From Pseudomonas sp. HMWF032 (GTDB taxonomy: Bacteria; Pseudomonadota; Gammaproteobacteria; Pseudomonadales; Pseudomonadaceae): a stretch of 64,000 bases of DNA. The stretch covers positions 953,093 to 1,017,092 of the forward strand of contig NZ_QAIG01000005.1 in NCBI RefSeq assembly GCF_003060885.1, written 5' to 3'. Below are positions 42,327 through 52,983 of the stretch, piece by piece. The translations under genes were made by a program, and so were the position numbers. Every line of letters begins with the position of its first letter. Positions within the stretch are counted from its first letter, which is position 1. The notes under the pieces were generated by a model. That model made no database searches, was not told where the DNA came from, and saw only the letters and a list, made by a program, of their open reading frames with translations.

Positions 42327-43232
42327 TCAGCGCGCGGGGAAGCGCTGTTTCAGCTCATCGAGCTGCGCATCCTTGTCCAGCCACAACTGGTTCACCCACT
42401 GCTGGAACTGCAGGCGATAGGCTTCGTCCTGATCATAGTTGCCACCGATGAATTCAGCCGGAATCTGCAACTCCTCGAAGCGCACCACCACCTGGCTGAC
42501 CCTGCCACACAGCAGGTCCCAGAAACCAGGATTGCCCTGTGGGTAGTGGATGGTGACATTGACCATGCTGTGCAGTTGCTCGCCCATGGCGTCGAGTACA
42601 AAGGCGATCCCGCCGGCCTTGGGTTTGAGCAGGTGCTTGAATGGTGACTGCTGCTGCGCGTGCTTGGCGGGCGACAGGCGCGTGCCTTCGAGGAAGTTGA
42701 ACACCGAAACCGGGTTGGTCTTGTAGCGTGCGCAGGCCTTGCGCGTGGTGGCCAGGTCCTGGCCGCGTTTCTCTGGGTACTTGGCCAGGTACTCCTTGCT
42801 GAAACGCTTCATGAACGGGAATTCCAGCGCCCACCAGCACAGGCCAATCACCGGGACCCAGATCAGCTCCTGCTTGAGGAAGAATTTCAGCAGCGGCATA
42901 CGCCGGTTGAGCAGGTACTGCAGGACCAGAATATCCACCCAGCTCTGGTGGTTACTGGTCACCAGGTAGGAGTGCTGTTTGTCGAAGCCGCTCAGGCCGG
43001 CGACATCCCAGTGGGTCTTGCCGACCTGTTTCATCCAGAATTTGTTGGTGCTGATCCAGAACTCGGCAATGCCATGCATGACAAAACGCAGCGCCCGTTG
43101 GATCGGGGCAATCGGCAGCAACAGCTTGAGCAGCGCCACGGCGAACAGCGGCCAGCAGCAGATCAGGGTGTTCAGGGCAAGAAGCAGGCTGGCCAGCAGG
43201 CCGCGTAGTGGGGCAGGCAGAAAATACAGCAT
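42327..43232 (-). CDS. PlsC-like lysophospholipid acyltransferase (YihG-type)
   Basis: The 301-residue membrane-associated acyltransferase has the HX4D motif in SNHQSWVDIL and a downstream FLEGTRLSP motif. An N-terminal hydrophobic segment (LRGLLASLLLALNTLICCWP) anchors it. Family members acylate lysophosphatidic acid or related lysolipids. The start at 43232 was chosen over an in-frame ATG at 43292 because GGAGG lies just upstream. From memory, its neighbourhood with pta is conserved in Pseudomonas. Confidence 0.83.
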   Translation of the reverse strand: MLYFLPAPLRGLLASLLLALNTLICCWPLFAVALLKLLLPIAPIQRALRFVMHGIAEFWISTNKFWMKQVGKTHWDVAGLSGFDKQHSYLVTSNHQSWVDILVLQYLLNRRMPLLKFFLKQELIWVPVIGLCWWALEFPFMKRFSKEYLAKYPEKRGQDLATTRKACARYKTNPVSVFNFLEGTRLSPAKHAQQQSPFKHLLKPKAGGIAFVLDAMGEQLHSMVNVTIHYPQGNPGFWDLLCGRVSQVVVRFEELQIPAEFIGGNYDQDEAYRLQFQQWVNQLWLDKDAQLDELKQRFPAR

Positions 43233-43460
43233 TGGGGCAGGTGCCTCCAGAAAATGGGGCCGGCTGTTTGTGGCCACAGTTGTGGCGCTCAAGCGGCCTT
43301 AGCCCCCGACTTATCTACGCCTGCGGTTTTGTACCGCAGATCGGTCGGCGCACAGGTTAACGCCTGTACACCGAACTGCAACCCCCTCGAAACGCTGGTG
43401 ATCGCAGCGTTTCGTGGATATTTACCGCTGATCCAGGGGTGGTGCGGCTCCCGTTGCCGC

Positions 43461-45554
43461 TTATTGCGGCAGATTGGCGGCCTGAATGGCGGTCAGGGCA
43501 ATGGTGTAGACGATGTCGTCGACCAGTGCACCGCGTGACAGGTCATTCACCGGCTTGCGCAGGCCTTGCAGCATGGGCCCGACGCTGACGCAGTCGGCGC
43601 TGCGTTGCACCGCCTTGTAGGTGGTGTTGCCGGTATTCAGGTCGGGGAAGATAAACACCGTGGCGCGGCCGGCTACCTGGCTGTTGGGGGCCTTTTGCCG
43701 GCCAACACTTTCAATCGCTGCGGCGTCGTATTGCAGCGGGCCATCGAGCAATAGTTGAGGGTCGATGGCCCGCGCCAGGCGCGTGGCCTCACGGACTTTC
43801 TCGACTTCTTCGCCGCTGCCGGAATCACCGGTGGAGTAGCTGAGCATGGCCACCCGTGGGGTGATACCGAAGGCGCTGGCTGAGGCTGCGCTTTGCAGGG
43901 CGATTTCTGCCAGCTCCACGGCGCTTGGGTCGGGGTTTACCGCGCAGTCGCCATACACCAGCACTTGGTCAGGCAGCAGCATAAAGAACACCGAGGACAC
44001 CAGTTTGTACCCCGGTGCGGTCTTGATCAGCTGCAGGGCCGGGCGGATGGTGTTGGCCGTGGTGTTGATGGCCCCGGATACCAGGCCGTCGACTTCATCC
44101 AGCGCCAGCATCATGGTGCCCAGCACCACCGTGTCTTCCAGCTGCGCGGCAGCCATTGGCGCGTTCAGTCCTTTGCCTTTGCGTAACTCGACCATGGGCT
44201 CGACATAACGCTCGCGGATCAGGTCCGGGTCGAGGATTTCCAGCCCTTCTGGCAGCTCGATGCCATGGGCGCGGGCCACCGCGTGGACGTCATCCGGCTT
44301 GGCCAGCAGCACGCAGCGTGCGATGCCGCGTGCCTGGCAGATGGCCGCAGCCTGCACGGTGCGCGGCTCGCTACCTTCGGGTAGAACGATGCGTTTGTTG
44401 GCCGCTTTGGCGCGCTGCACCAATTGATAGCGAAAGGCGGGTGGCGACATGCGCAGCTCGCGTGGCTGGCCGCAGCGGGCGAACAGCCATTCGTGGTCGA
44501 TATGGCTGGCGACGAAATCAGCGACCTTCTCCGCGCGCTCCTTGTCGTCGACCGGGATTTCCTTGTTCAGGCGGTTGAGGTTGGTGGCGGTGTCATAGGA
44601 ACCGGTGCTGACCGTCATTACCGGCAAGCCACTCTGCAATGCTCCGCGGCACAGCTCCATGATCCGTGGGTCCGGGGCAAAATCGCTGCACAACAGCAGG
44701 CCGGCCAGCGGCATGCCGTTCATGGCGGCCAGACTGGCCGCGAGGATGATGTCGTCACGATCTCCAGGTGTGACCACCAATGTACCGGGCTTGAGCAGTT
44801 GTACGGTGTTGGCCACCGCACGGGCGCAGAGTACGATTTTCAGCATGCGCCGCTGCTCGTAATCGCCGGCATTCAGCACCCGCGCGCCGAGCAGGTCGGC
44901 GATGTCGCGGGTGCGCGGGGCGTTCAGTTCGTCCTGCCAGGGAATGCAGCCGAGCAGGCGGAAGTCATCGGTCTTGAGCAGTGGGGAGAGTTCCTTCAGG
45001 CGACTGGCGAACGCCTCGGTGCCGTCTTCGCTGGGTACCTTGTTGAGGATCACGCCGAGTACTTTCTCGTCTTTGGGGCCGCCAAACAGCTGCGCCTGGA
45101 TCTCCACCCGATCGCTCAGTTCGCTGAGGCTTTCCTGTTCCGGGGCGGAGACCAGAATTACCTCGGCATCCAGACTTTTGGCCAGATGGAAGTTGACCCG
45201 TGCGGCATAGCTGGCCTGGCGGGTTGGCACCATGCCCTCAACGATAACCACATCTTTGCCGGCAGCAGCCTGTTGGTAGAGGCTGATAATTTCTTCCAGC
45301 AGCTCATCCAGCTGACCGTCACCCAGCATGCGCTCGACATGCGCCAGTGCCAGGGGCTTGGGCGAATGCAGGCCGTGGGTGCGGGCGACCAGCTCGCTGG
45401 AGCGCTCTGGGCCCAGGTCTCCCTGATGCGGCTGGGCGATGGGTTTGAAAAAACCGACCTTGAGCCCGGAACGCTCCAGAGCGCCGACCAGACCCAGGCT
45501 GATTGAGGTCAGGCCGACACCGAAGCCGGTCGGGGCGATAAAGAAGGTGTGCAT
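43461..45554 (-). CDS. pta: Phosphate acetyltransferase, long form
   Basis: The 697-residue long-form Pta has an N-terminal P-loop-like domain (FFIAPTGFGVGLTS), a central DRTGG domain (about 215-330) and the C-terminal phosphotransacetylase domain beginning RYQLVQRAKAANKRIVLPEG. It converts acetyl-CoA and phosphate to acetyl phosphate. It is 62 bp downstream of ackA on the same strand, so both enzymes of the acetate overflow pathway are made together. Confidence 0.95.
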   Translation of the reverse strand: MHTFFIAPTGFGVGLTSISLGLVGALERSGLKVGFFKPIAQPHQGDLGPERSSELVARTHGLHSPKPLALAHVERMLGDGQLDELLEEIISLYQQAAAGKDVVIVEGMVPTRQASYAARVNFHLAKSLDAEVILVSAPEQESLSELSDRVEIQAQLFGGPKDEKVLGVILNKVPSEDGTEAFASRLKELSPLLKTDDFRLLGCIPWQDELNAPRTRDIADLLGARVLNAGDYEQRRMLKIVLCARAVANTVQLLKPGTLVVTPGDRDDIILAASLAAMNGMPLAGLLLCSDFAPDPRIMELCRGALQSGLPVMTVSTGSYDTATNLNRLNKEIPVDDKERAEKVADFVASHIDHEWLFARCGQPRELRMSPPAFRYQLVQRAKAANKRIVLPEGSEPRTVQAAAICQARGIARCVLLAKPDDVHAVARAHGIELPEGLEILDPDLIRERYVEPMVELRKGKGLNAPMAAAQLEDTVVLGTMMLALDEVDGLVSGAINTTANTIRPALQLIKTAPGYKLVSSVFFMLLPDQVLVYGDCAVNPDPSAVELAEIALQSAASASAFGITPRVAMLSYSTGDSGSGEEVEKVREATRLARAIDPQLLLDGPLQYDAAAIESVGRQKAPNSQVAGRATVFIFPDLNTGNTTYKAVQRSADCVSVGPMLQGLRKPVNDLSRGALVDDIVYTIALTAIQAANLPQ

Positions 45555-45616
45555 GGGGCTTCCTTTGTGGCTGGGGCGGGTATGCCCGCGAAAACAGGGT
45601 GCTGGCCGCTTGCGGC

Positions 45617-46804
45617 TCAGGCGTCAAGCAGGGCCAGGGTGTCGAGGGCGATCTGCCGTTCCTCGTTGGTCGGCACCACCATGATCCGTGGATGACCCGG
45701 TGCCTGGATGGGGCCGGCTGCGCCGCGCACGGTGCGGGCATTGGCCGGCTCGTCGAGGGCCAGGTTGAGCAGTTTCAGATGGGCAACGGTCTGGCTGCGA
45801 ATCAGTGCCGAGTTCTCGCCGATACCGCCGGTAAAGACCAGCCCGTCGAGTTGTGGCAACGCGCAACTCATGGCCGCCAGGGATTTGGCCAGGCGGTAGC
45901 AGAACACCTCGATGGCCAGGGTGGCGCCGGCATGCCCCTGTCCGCGGGCCTGCTCTAAGGTGCGCATGTCGTTGGACAGGCCGGACAAGCCCAGAAGGCC
46001 ACTGTCCTTATTGAGCATGGTTTCGATCTGCTCCAGGCTCCACCCCAGGGTGCGGGCCAGGTGGCTGTGCAGGTTGGGGTCGACATCGCCGCTGCGCGTG
46101 CCCATCACCACGCCTTCCAGAGGGGTCAGGCCCATGCTGGTGTCGCGGCTTTGCCCGTCGACGATGGCGCAGGTCGAGCAGCCATTGCCCAGGTGCGCCA
46201 CCAGCCAGCTACTGGCACTGACCGGCAGGCCGGCCAGCTCGGCAGCGCGCTGGCTGACAAACCGGTGGCTGGTGCCGTGGAAACCATAACGGCGTACGCC
46301 GTGTTCGCGGTACAGGTGTTCGGGCAGGGCATAGCGGTAGGCGTGCTCGGGCAGGGTCTGGTGAAAGGCCGTATCGAACACCGCCACCTGAGTCAGGTCG
46401 GGGAACAGCTTGATCGCCGCTTCGATGCCCAGCAGATTGGCCGGGTTATGCAGGGGCGCCAGTGGCGCGGTGGCGCGAATTGCCGCAAGGCTGGGGGTAT
46501 CCAGGCGGCAGGCCGCAGTGAAATGCTCACCGCCATGCACCACACGATGGCCAATACCGTGCAACTGCCCGCCAGCGGCGGCCTGCACCAGGGGCAATAC
46601 CTGGGCGAGAGCTGCACGGTGATCGGCATGGGGCAGGATCAGGCTGTCTTTTTTGTCGCCTTGTTGCCAGTGAATTTGTGCATCCGGGCCGCCCAGACGC
46701 TCAGCCAGACCGCTGAGGATAAAGCCATCTTGCGCTTCGTTGATCAGGGCAAACTTGATCGACGAGCTGCCGCAGTTGATCACCAGAATATTGCGTGCGG
46801 GCAT
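45617..46804 (-). CDS. ackA: Acetate kinase
   Basis: The 395-residue kinase starts [17 protein letters not shown] and has [13 protein letters not shown] and [12 protein letters not shown], the signatures of the acetate/propionate kinase family. It interconverts acetyl phosphate and acetate with ADP/ATP. Its ATG follows directly on the stop of the DUF3565 gene (TAGATG), so the two are coupled, and pta follows. Confidence 0.96.
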   Translation of the reverse strand: MPARNILVINCGSSSIKFALINEAQDGFILSGLAERLGGPDAQIHWQQGDKKDSLILPHADHRAALAQVLPLVQAAAGGQLHGIGHRVVHGGEHFTAACRLDTPSLAAIRATAPLAPLHNPANLLGIEAAIKLFPDLTQVAVFDTAFHQTLPEHAYRYALPEHLYREHGVRRYGFHGTSHRFVSQRAAELAGLPVSASSWLVAHLGNGCSTCAIVDGQSRDTSMGLTPLEGVVMGTRSGDVDPNLHSHLARTLGWSLEQIETMLNKDSGLLGLSGLSNDMRTLEQARGQGHAGATLAIEVFCYRLAKSLAAMSCALPQLDGLVFTGGIGENSALIRSQTVAHLKLLNLALDEPANARTVRGAAGPIQAPGHPRIMVVPTNEERQIALDTLALLDA

Positions 46805-47053
46805 CTACCACTCCTTGTTCAAATCTTGGGTCGGGCGTTCTATCGTCGCCTCGCTTGCGCCATTTTCAGCTGCGCACCATCCGCAGGCAAAGGCTTTGTC
46901 CAGTTGCGCCTGACGCTGTTGGGCATCCAGCACCCAGGCGCGATTTTGCCAGGGCGGCTGGTGGCGCAGGTGCTGGGTATGGCCGCAGGACAAAACGGCC
47001 ACCCAGTGGCCGTGCTCATCCTGACGAAAATCAAGCAGGCGCGCTGAGGCCAC
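46805..47053 (-). CDS. DUF3565 small zinc-ribbon-like protein
   Basis: About 82 residues, with the diagnostic FRQDEHGHWVAVLSCGHTQH followed by LRHQPPWQNRAWVLD and a final CGWCAAENG, so it is probably a small metal-binding protein of unknown function. No ATG fits; a GTG at 47051-47053 is the likely start, after GGACGGGC. The frame stays open upstream only because it runs antisense to slyD. It ends directly against the ackA start. From memory, it accompanies ackA-pta in related genomes. Confidence 0.7.
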   Translation of the reverse strand: MASARLLDFRQDEHGHWVAVLSCGHTQHLRHQPPWQNRAWVLDAQQRQAQLDKAFACGWCAAENGASEATIERPTQDLNKEW

Positions 47054-47143
47054 GCTTGCCCGTCCGTCTGTGTCCGGTTCGCTTTCGCGCGTGCCCTTGG
47101 GTAAACTTGCCCGCTCTTTATTTCCAAGCAAAGGTCTCGCCCC

Positions 47144-47629
47144 ATGCTGATCGCCGCCAATAAGGCTGTCTCCATCGACTATACCCTGACTAACGATGCC
47201 GGTGAGGTGATCGACAGTTCCGCAGGCGGCGCGCCGCTGGTTTATCTGCACGGTGCCGGCAACATCATCGGCGGCCTGGAAAAAGCCCTGCTGGGCAAGC
47301 AGGTTGGCGACGAACTGGACGTTGCCGTTGAGCCGGAAGATGCCTACGGCGAATACAGCGCCGAGCTGGTAGCCACTCTCAACCGTTCGATGTTCGAAGG
47401 TGTGGATGAGCTGGAAGTGGGTATGCAGTTCCACGCCTCCGGCCCGGACGGCGGTATGCAGATCGTGACCATCCGTGAACTGGATGGCGACGACGTGATC
47501 GTTGACGGCAATCATCCGCTGGCGGGTCAGCGCCTGAACTTCAAGGTCAAGGTTGTTAACGTACGTGATGCCAGCGAAGAAGAAGTTGCCCATGGCCATA
47601 TCCATGGCGAAGGCGGTCACCATCATTGA
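47144..47629 (+). CDS. slyD: SlyD-type FKBP peptidyl-prolyl isomerase
   Basis: The 161-residue protein has the FKBP core (SIDYTLTNDAGEVIDSS, GLEKALLGKQVGDEL), the inserted IF chaperone domain and a histidine-rich tail (HGHIHGEGGHHH) that would bind nickel. It catalyses proline isomerisation and supports metalloprotein assembly. It is divergent from the DUF3565-ackA-pta operon and is followed by a terminator at 47710. Confidence 0.92.
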   Translation: MLIAANKAVSIDYTLTNDAGEVIDSSAGGAPLVYLHGAGNIIGGLEKALLGKQVGDELDVAVEPEDAYGEYSAELVATLNRSMFEGVDELEVGMQFHASGPDGGMQIVTIRELDGDDVIVDGNHPLAGQRLNFKVKVVNVRDASEEEVAHGHIHGEGGHHH

Positions 47630-47709
47630 TGGTTTAGCCTTATGTGAGAGCCGCGAGTCGACTTATGGTCGTATCAGCCGCTGGTTCCACTGCTAAGCTG
47701 CAAAAGAAG

Positions 47710-47738
47710 AAAGGCGCCTTCATATAGGCGCCTTTTTT
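47710..47738. terminator. Intrinsic terminator downstream of slyD
   Basis: AAAGGCGCCT (47710-47719) and AGGCGCCTTT (47726-47735) form a perfect 10-bp stem followed by T residues up to 47738. Confidence 0.88.
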
Positions 47739-47854
47739 ATGACCCGCCATCCTCGGCGGTCACCCTGCGGGCCGTCGCGATGCGACGTTAAGAATGGCTC
47801 CCGGCCATTTTTTGTCTGCTACACGCAACCTGTGTGTTCTCAAGGAGTTAGACC

Positions 47855-48337
47855 ATGAGTGCCTTTCACGACCTCAACCTGCGTGCACTGGATGGCCAAG
47901 AGCTGCCGCTGGCACCCTTCAAGGGGCAGGTGGTGCTGGTGGTTAATGTGGCTTCCAAGTGTGGCCTGACACCCCAGTATGCTGGCCTGGAAAAGCTCTA
48001 TCAGCACTATAAGAGTCAGGGCTTCAGCGTGTTGGGATTGCCGTGCAATCAGTTTGCCGGGCAGGAGCCTGACAGCGAAGAAGCCATTGCTACGTTTTGC
48101 AGCCTCAACTACGGCGTGACCTTCCCGTTAGGCAGCAAGCTTGAGGTGAATGGGCCGGACCGCCATCCGCTGTATCGCCTGCTGGCAGGTGAGGGGGCCG
48201 AATTCCCGGGGGATATCACCTGGAATTTCGAGAAATTCCTCGTCGGCCATGACGGCCGTGTGCTGGCGCGCTTCTCGCCGCGCACCACGCCGGATGATCC
48301 GAGCATTATCCAGGCGATCGAAAAAGCCCTGGGATAA
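47855..48337 (+). CDS. gpx: Glutathione peroxidase family thiol peroxidase
   Basis: The 160-residue enzyme has the peroxidatic Cys in VVNVASKCGLTPQ, LGLPCNQFAGQEP with the second conserved Cys region, and WNFEKFLV. It reduces hydroperoxides using glutathione or thioredoxin; it uses cysteine rather than selenocysteine. The start follows AAGGAG. It is monocistronic and lies next to slyD as, from memory, in P. aeruginosa. Confidence 0.93.
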   Translation: MSAFHDLNLRALDGQELPLAPFKGQVVLVVNVASKCGLTPQYAGLEKLYQHYKSQGFSVLGLPCNQFAGQEPDSEEAIATFCSLNYGVTFPLGSKLEVNGPDRHPLYRLLAGEGAEFPGDITWNFEKFLVGHDGRVLARFSPRTTPDDPSIIQAIEKALG

Positions 48338-48433
48338 GGCCATTTGCGCCAAGGCTGCGGACTAAGCCGGTATACAGCTTGTTCGCAGCCAGGCATCGCG
48401 GCTTAATCGGTTGATCTGCCGAGGATGCCCCCG

Positions 48434-49171
48434 ATGAGCCTGTTTCCCGCTGACACTGCTATTGCCCCCGCTACCCCTGCCGCACTGCGCGAGCTGATCG
48501 AGAGTCGTCGCGCGGTACGGCGCTTTACGGCCGAAGTGGTGCCTGATGAGGTGGTGCGTGATTGTCTGGAGCTGGCGGTGCTCGCCCCCAACTCCTGCAA
48601 CCTGCAACCCTGGAGCTTTCAGGTGATTCGCGACCCGGCGTTGCTGGCCCGTTTGCATCCGGTGTGCATGAGTCAGAACGCCGCCAAGGCGCCGCTGATC
48701 ATTGCCGTGCTGGCGCGCCCGGATACCTGGAAACAGGCTTGCCAGAACATCATCGACTACTGGCCGGAGCCTGAAGTGCCTGCGCGGATTCGCCGCTTCT
48801 ACAACAAGACCGCTCCCTTTCAGTACAACCAGGGCCCATTCGGTCTGTTTGGGCTGTTCAAACGTCAGCTGCTGCGGGTGGCTGCCTGGCGCAAACCGCT
48901 GATGCGCGCGCCCAACAGCCAGGCGCAGATGCGCATCTGGGCGGTGAAATCCACGGCGTTGGCGGCGCAGAACCTGATGCTGGCCTTCCAGAGCCATGGC
49001 TATGCCACCTGCCCGATGGAAGGTTTTGATGAGGTGCGCCTGCGCAAGACCCTGAACATCCCGCGCCAGGCGTTACCGATCATGTTGCTGGCGGTGGGCA
49101 AGCAGGATGAAAAGGGCGTGTATAACCCGCGCCTGCGTTTTCCGTTGGAGCAGCACGTGACATGGCTATAG
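48434..49171 (+). CDS. Nitroreductase-family flavoprotein
   Basis: The 245-residue protein has the N-terminal RRAVRRFTAEVVPDEVV and APNSCNLQPWSFQVI that bind FMN, plus a C-terminal GYATCPMEGFDEVRLRKTL typical of nitroreductases. Its natural substrate is not evident. Of two close ATGs (48425 and 48434), the second was chosen because GAGG lies at a normal distance before it. Confidence 0.85.
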   Translation: MSLFPADTAIAPATPAALRELIESRRAVRRFTAEVVPDEVVRDCLELAVLAPNSCNLQPWSFQVIRDPALLARLHPVCMSQNAAKAPLIIAVLARPDTWKQACQNIIDYWPEPEVPARIRRFYNKTAPFQYNQGPFGLFGLFKRQLLRVAAWRKPLMRAPNSQAQMRIWAVKSTALAAQNLMLAFQSHGYATCPMEGFDEVRLRKTLNIPRQALPIMLLAVGKQDEKGVYNPRLRFPLEQHVTWL

Positions 49172-49176
49172 CCGTA

Positions 49177-49243
49177 GGTTGAGGAGCAGAGCGATGAAGC
49201 CGCCAATGCCAGTTGGGCTTCGCTGCGCTCAACGCCAACCTAC
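49177..49243. repeat. REP-like inverted repeat after the nitroreductase gene
   Basis: CGTAGGTTG at the left and CAACCTAC at the right are inverted, and the right half includes TGGGCTTCGCTGCGCTCAAC, a form often seen in Pseudomonas palindromic intergenic repeats. It lies between convergent genes. Confidence 0.55.
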
Positions 49244-49260
49244 CCATGCTTCTATCAGCT

Positions 49261-50592
49261 TTACAGCACGCCGGCTTTTTTCCAGGCCAAATAACTGCTC
49301 ACCAGTTGCGGTCCCAATTCACTAGGCCGCGCATCCAGTACCGGCACCCTGTTGGCTATCAGGCGTTCGTGCAGGCCGGCGCGGGCGTTCAGGTAGTCCA
49401 GTGTGCCGCAGTAATCCAGGGCGCTGGAGAGGTCCTGCACCGGGGTGTGGCGTAGGGTATCCAACACTTCTTCACGCAGGCTGGCGACCAGCACGCGGTG
49501 TTGGCGGCTCAGGCGTTTGACCGCGCCGAGCAGCGCCTGGTCATCCTCATCGCGCAGGTTGGTGACCAGCACCACCAGGGCGCGGCGTCGTTGACGGCTG
49601 AGCAGGTTTTCCACGGCGGCCGTGAAATCGGCCGGTTGCTGGGTGCTGCGCAGGTCGTACAGCGCATTGAGCAGCACACTCAGCTGCGCCTGACCTTTGA
49701 CCGGCGCGAGGAAGCGGTTCTGCTCGCTGGCAAAGGTCGACAGGCCGACCGCATCGCCCTGGCGCAGCGCCACGTAGCTCAGCAGCAGCGACGCGTTGAG
49801 GGCGTGATCGAAATGCGACAGCTCGCCATCCTGGCTGCGCATGCGGCGGCCGCAGTCGAGCAGGAAGACGATCTGCTGGTCGCGCTCATCTTGATACTCG
49901 CGGGCAATCGGTGTGCGTTTGCGCGCGGTGGCCTTCCAGTCGATCTGCCGCAGGGTGTCGCCGTCGCGGAATTCGCGCAGCTGATGAAATTCCTGACCCA
50001 GGCCGCGGCGTTGTTGCTGGCGTACGCCAAGCTGGCTGAGCCAGTCATCCACCGCCATCAGTTGCGCGCCGTACAGCCGGGCGAAATCCGGGTAGACGCG
50101 GGTTTCACCGGCCACTGGCAGATAACGGCGGGCGTGCCACAGGCCCATGGGGCTGGGCAGGCTGACTTCGCACTGCGGGAAATGGAAATGCCCGCGCAGT
50201 AGCGGGCGCACGCGGTAGCTGACCTGCGTCTGCTCACCGGGGTGCAGATCGACCTTGAGTGGCAGGTGCTCGAAGGCCATCTCGCCGGGCAGATGGTCGA
50301 ACACCTCCACTTGTAGCGCACGTGGGTAGCGGTGGTGCAGATCCAGCCGCACTTCGCTCCAGCGCCCCAGCGGCAGGTTGCCGGGTAGCTGGCGCTCGAT
50401 GCGCGGCGAGGGCACTTGGCGCAGCAGCAGGGCGTCGATCAGCGTCAGGCCGAGCAGGACCAGCAGCAGGCCCCAGTAAATCGGGGTGAAGCTGCGCGGC
50501 ACGGCAACGCCCAGGGCGCTGCAGATACCCAGGGCAATGCTGAGAAGGAACAGACCGGCGAGCAGCGCCAGCAGCGTGCGCGCGGGCTTCAT
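49261..50592 (-). CDS. DUF58 domain protein of the moxR cluster
   Basis: The 443-residue protein has two N-terminal membrane helices and a DUF58 core with the typical GQEFHQLREFRDGDTLRQID and WKATARKR, followed by a von Willebrand-like fold (QQIVFLLDCGRRM). Such proteins are thought to act with MoxR ATPases in folding or activating membrane-associated partners. The start at 50592 was preferred because upstream codons have no homology and an RBS-like GAGAGG lies before it. It ends the six-gene cluster. Confidence 0.85.
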   Translation of the reverse strand: MKPARTLLALLAGLFLLSIALGICSALGVAVPRSFTPIYWGLLLVLLGLTLIDALLLRQVPSPRIERQLPGNLPLGRWSEVRLDLHHRYPRALQVEVFDHLPGEMAFEHLPLKVDLHPGEQTQVSYRVRPLLRGHFHFPQCEVSLPSPMGLWHARRYLPVAGETRVYPDFARLYGAQLMAVDDWLSQLGVRQQQRRGLGQEFHQLREFRDGDTLRQIDWKATARKRTPIAREYQDERDQQIVFLLDCGRRMRSQDGELSHFDHALNASLLLSYVALRQGDAVGLSTFASEQNRFLAPVKGQAQLSVLLNALYDLRSTQQPADFTAAVENLLSRQRRRALVVLVTNLRDEDDQALLGAVKRLSRQHRVLVASLREEVLDTLRHTPVQDLSSALDYCGTLDYLNARAGLHERLIANRVPVLDARPSELGPQLVSSYLAWKKAGVL

Positions 50593-50632
50593 GCGGAGGC
50601 GCCTCTCAATGCGGGCTTTTGCCAAGTACGGG

Positions 50633-51735
<1,103 letters not shown>

Positions 51736-51739
<4 letters not shown>

Positions 51740-52983
51740 AGGGCATTCCTGAGGGTTTGCAGGTTGGCGACCTGGCGGGTGAAGTCGGCGGCGGCCAGGC
51801 GCTGCTTGGGCAACGGCCGCATGGCTTGGCTGATAACGCTGGAAGGCTGGCGGGTCAGGCGGCTCAGCACCTGCCACTGCTCGGCCACCGCGAGGCGTTC
51901 GAAACCGGGGTGACGATGCCGCGCGCGGCGCTGGATGTCTTGTTGCAAGCCTTGTAGCAGGCTGTGCTGACCGTTGTGGCGCAGGAGGAAGTCAGCGCTA
52001 CCACGCAGGTGTTCCTGCAGCTGGCGGCGATTGCGACTGGCGGGCAACAGCAGCGGGCCTTGGCGCATGCCCAGATGCCATAGGCCGAATGCCAGCAACA
52101 GCGTGAGTGCAGCCAATGCCTGCGGGAAGTGTTCGAGCAGCAGGCTGAACAGGTCGTCGCGGTCGGCGCGGTAGAGCAGGGTAACCTGGCTGTCCTGGGT
52201 CATGTACCAGAGCAACCAGGCGTTGTCGTATTCGCCGATGCTCTGGTTCTGCCAGATCCAGCTGTCGCTGACCACGCTGATCAGGCCGTCACCATGGTAG
52301 AGCTGCAACAGATGGGTGGCTGCGTCGCTGTTGGCCCAGGCGTGGGCGCGGTTCTCGGAGTCGTAGAGGTGAAAGTCGGTGTCGAAGTTGAAGTAGGCCG
52401 GCGCCTCTTCGTTTTCCAGATACAGCTGGGTCAGCTCCGGGTAGGCATTGTCTGACTCAGTGGTTGCATCTGCCGCAGCCTCCGGTTCGGCTTGTGGCTC
52501 AGCGTCAGTCGTGTTCTCTGCTGAGGCGTCTTCTTCCGCTGCTTCGCTGGCGTCCTCGTCAAGCTCTTCACTTTCGTATTGCTGGATGCCCAGGCTGTCG
52601 AGCAGCAGATCGCCGCTTTTGCCTTCCTCTTCATCCCACAGCCGCTCGGCGACAAACAGCAGGTGGCCGCCTTTGGCCGTCCAGGCCAGCAGGCGTTCGG
52701 CCTGCTTGGGCGTCATGCGGTTGCGGTCGCCGAGCAGCAATAGGGTCTGGCCGGCGCTCGGCAGGTTCTGCATGACCTCCAGGCCATCGGCGCGTTGTAC
52801 CTGCAGGCCCTGTTTACGCAGAAAGTGCTCGGCGGCGAGGTACGGGTTGGCTTGGGCCTCGGGTGAGGGGCCGTGTTCGAGGGTTTCCTCATAGGGCGTG
52901 AGTTTACCCAGCAGGTAGATGCCCAGCAGGCCGAGCACCAGCAATAGTCCGGCACCGAGGAGAAACTGAATGCGCCGGTTCAT
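51736..52983 (-). CDS. DUF4350 membrane protein
   Basis: The 415-residue protein has one N-terminal membrane helix (IQFLLGAGLLLVLGLLGIYL), a periplasmic DUF4350 domain with LLLLGDRNRMT and GGHLLFVAERLW, and a second helix near 310-328 (ALTLLLAFGLWHLGM). A run of about 45 acidic residues (EDASEAAEEDASAENTTDAE) splits the domain. The function is unknown; it is a fixed member of this cluster, with ATGA overlaps on both sides. Confidence 0.8.

Noticed and set aside
47054-47626. Upstream extension of the DUF3565 frame over slyD
   Set aside because: The homologous part starts near the GTG at 47051-47053; the rest is antisense to slyD.
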